From the NCBI RefSeq assembly GCF_050870875.2, contig NZ_CP194041.2, positions 1,984,001 to 2,048,000 of the forward strand: a stretch of DNA of 64,000 bases, given 5' to 3'. Source of the stretch: Agarivorans sp050870875. GTDB lineage: Bacteria; Pseudomonadota; Gammaproteobacteria; Enterobacterales; Celerinatantimonadaceae. The stretch's first letter is position 1. The number at the start of each line of letters is the position of its first letter. The translations under genes and the position numbers were made by a program. Shown here piece by piece: positions 62,938-64,000 of this stretch. Under the pieces are notes generated by a model. That model made no database searches. It had not been told where the DNA came from and saw only the letters and a program-made list of their open reading frames with translations.

Positions 62938-64000
62938 ATGCGCACTGTTTACTGTGGACAAGTCACCAAAGAGTTAGTTGATCAAGAAATAAATTTAGTC
63001 GGTTGGGTTAACCGTCGTCGTGATTTGGGTGGTGTTATCTTTATTGATTTGCGCGACCGAGAAGGCATTGTACAAGTCGTCTTTGATCCAGATCGTGCTG
63101 CGGTGTTCGATACAGCGAATAGCTTGCGGAATGAGTTTTGTGTGCGTTTAAAAGGTCGTGTTCGTGCTCGCCCTAACAGCCAAATTAATCCAGATATGAC
63201 AACTGGTGAAATAGAATTGTTAGGTTTGGAGTTAGAAGTATTAAACCGTTCTGCGCCATTACCTCTGGATAGTAATCAAGATAATTCAGAAGAACAACGT
63301 CTTAAATATCGTTACTTGGATTTACGTCGTCCAGAGATGACTCAACGGATGATGTTCCGTGCAAAAGTCACCGGTTTTGTGCGTCGTTTCATGGAAGAGC
63401 ATGGCTTCTTAGACATTGAAACCCCTATTTTGACTAAAGCTACGCCTGAAGGTGCGCGTGATTACTTGGTTCCCAGTCGAACTCATAAAGGACAGTTTTT
63501 TGCGTTGCCTCAGTCTCCGCAAATCTTTAAGCAATTATTGATGATGTCCGGCATGGATCGTTATTATCAAATCGTTAAATGTTTCCGTGATGAAGATTTA
63601 CGTGCTGACCGCCAACCTGAATTCACACAGATTGATATCGAGACTTCATTTATGACTTCGGATGAAGTTATGGCGGTTACGGAGCAAATGGTCCGTGAAT
63701 TATTTATTGCGATGTTAGGTGTCGATCTCGGTAAGTTTCCAAAGATGACCTATGCCGAAGCGATGCGTTTATACGGCTCAGATAAACCTGATTTACGTAA
63801 TCCGATGCAACTGGTTGATGTAGCTGACTTACTACAAGAGGTTGAGTTTAAAGTATTTTCTGGCCCCGCAAATGATGAAAAAGGTCGAGTTGCGGTATTA
63901 CGAGTCCCGGGAGGCGCTTCGCTCTCACGTAAGCAAATTGATGATTATGGTAAGTATGTTGGGATCTACGGCGCGAAAGGCTTAGCGTGGATGAAGGTTA
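62938..64000 (+). CDS. aspS: Aspartate-tRNA ligase (cut by window end)
   Basis: AspS charges tRNA-Asp. The first 354 residues are present. They contain the N-terminal OB-fold anticodon-binding domain (VGWVNRRRDLGGVIFIDLRD), the class II motif 1 region (FMEEHGFLDIETPILTKATP), motif 2 (CFRDEDLRADRQPEFTQIDI) and the start of the bacterial GAD insertion (about residue 280 on). Motif 3 lies beyond the window. The ATG at 62938 with the family start MRTVYCGQV follows GGGAAAGGCC. Confidence 0.97.
   Translation, partial: MRTVYCGQVTKELVDQEINLVGWVNRRRDLGGVIFIDLRDREGIVQVVFDPDRAAVFDTANSLRNEFCVRLKGRVRARPNSQINPDMTTGEIELLGLELEVLNRSAPLPLDSNQDNSEEQRLKYRYLDLRRPEMTQRMMFRAKVTGFVRRFMEEHGFLDIETPILTKATPEGARDYLVPSRTHKGQFFALPQSPQIFKQLLMMSGMDRYYQIVKCFRDEDLRADRQPEFTQIDIETSFMTSDEVMAVTEQMVRELFIAMLGVDLGKFPKMTYAEAMRLYGSDKPDLRNPMQLVDVADLLQEVEFKVFSGPANDEKGRVAVLRVPGGASLSRKQIDDYGKYVGIYGAKGLAWMKV

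Overview
The window is chromosomal DNA from a motile, Gram-negative marine-type gammaproteobacterium, most likely of the Alteromonadales/Vibrionales side (Shewanella- or Agarivorans-like). Pointers are a ribosomal protein S1 of exactly the E. coli length, FlrBC flagellar regulators, a FimV/HubP hub protein, a rhombosortase, a lysine-riboswitch-controlled LysW transporter and E. coli-like gene order around fabB-pdxB-usg-truA-accD-folC-dedD-cvpA-purF and sixA-fadJ-fadI / smrB-prmB-aroC-epmC-yfcL. The genus is inference. Almost all of the DNA is ordinary core chromosome; I see no prophage, insertion sequence, CRISPR array, rRNA or tRNA gene.

Layout. 0-2.5 kb: end of flrB, flrC, then a decayed PEP-CTERM gene where fliE would be expected. 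2.8-7.9 kb: cmk, rpsA, ihfB, lapA, lapB, pyrF. 7.9-11.4 kb: rhombosortase, queC / queE, galE, hns. 11.6-14.1 kb: lysine riboswitch and lysW, tdk. 14.1-17.9 kb: MerR regulator, fadL, an ECF sigma factor with its DUF3379 partner, yfcZ. 18-24.8 kb: a six-gene overlapping moxR-DUF58-DUF4381-batA-batBC-batD operon, with batB and batC fused and a 29-glutamine tract. 25-31.9 kb: fadI-fadJ, a cytosolic M16 peptidase, sixA. 32-37 kb: a small conserved-looking ORF, smrB, prmB, aroC, epmC, an ATP-NAD kinase homologue, yfcL. 37.1-39.2 kb: a response regulator with a CheC-like phosphatase domain and a PAS-GGDEF cyclase. 39.4-54.1 kb: DUF922 protein, mnmC, fabB, pdxB, usg, fimV, truA, accD, folC, dedD, cvpA, purF. 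54.1-57.3 kb: a three-gene operon of a retropepsin-like lipoprotein, an inactive-transglutaminase/7TM protein and a RimK-like ATP-grasp ligase. 57.4-64 kb: cmoB, a secreted unknown, a chemoreceptor, a HIT hydrolase, cmoA, aspS (cut by the window edge).

Themes. Fatty-acid metabolism is spread over fadL, fadI/fadJ and fabB, and their promoters carry operator-like sequences (FadR-type half-sites, a FabR-type palindrome). tRNA wobble modification is well represented (queC/queE, mnmC, cmoA/cmoB, truA). Two protein-sorting signatures occur: a rhombosortase and the ruin of a PEP-CTERM protein. The best candidate for an incompletely described system is the retropepsin / transglutaminase-7TM / ATP-grasp operon, whose parts look like a membrane-coupled peptide-ligating and peptide-cleaving module. 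Next come the fused Bat operon and the REC-CheC/GGDEF pair. No system here is wholly without known relatives as far as I can read.
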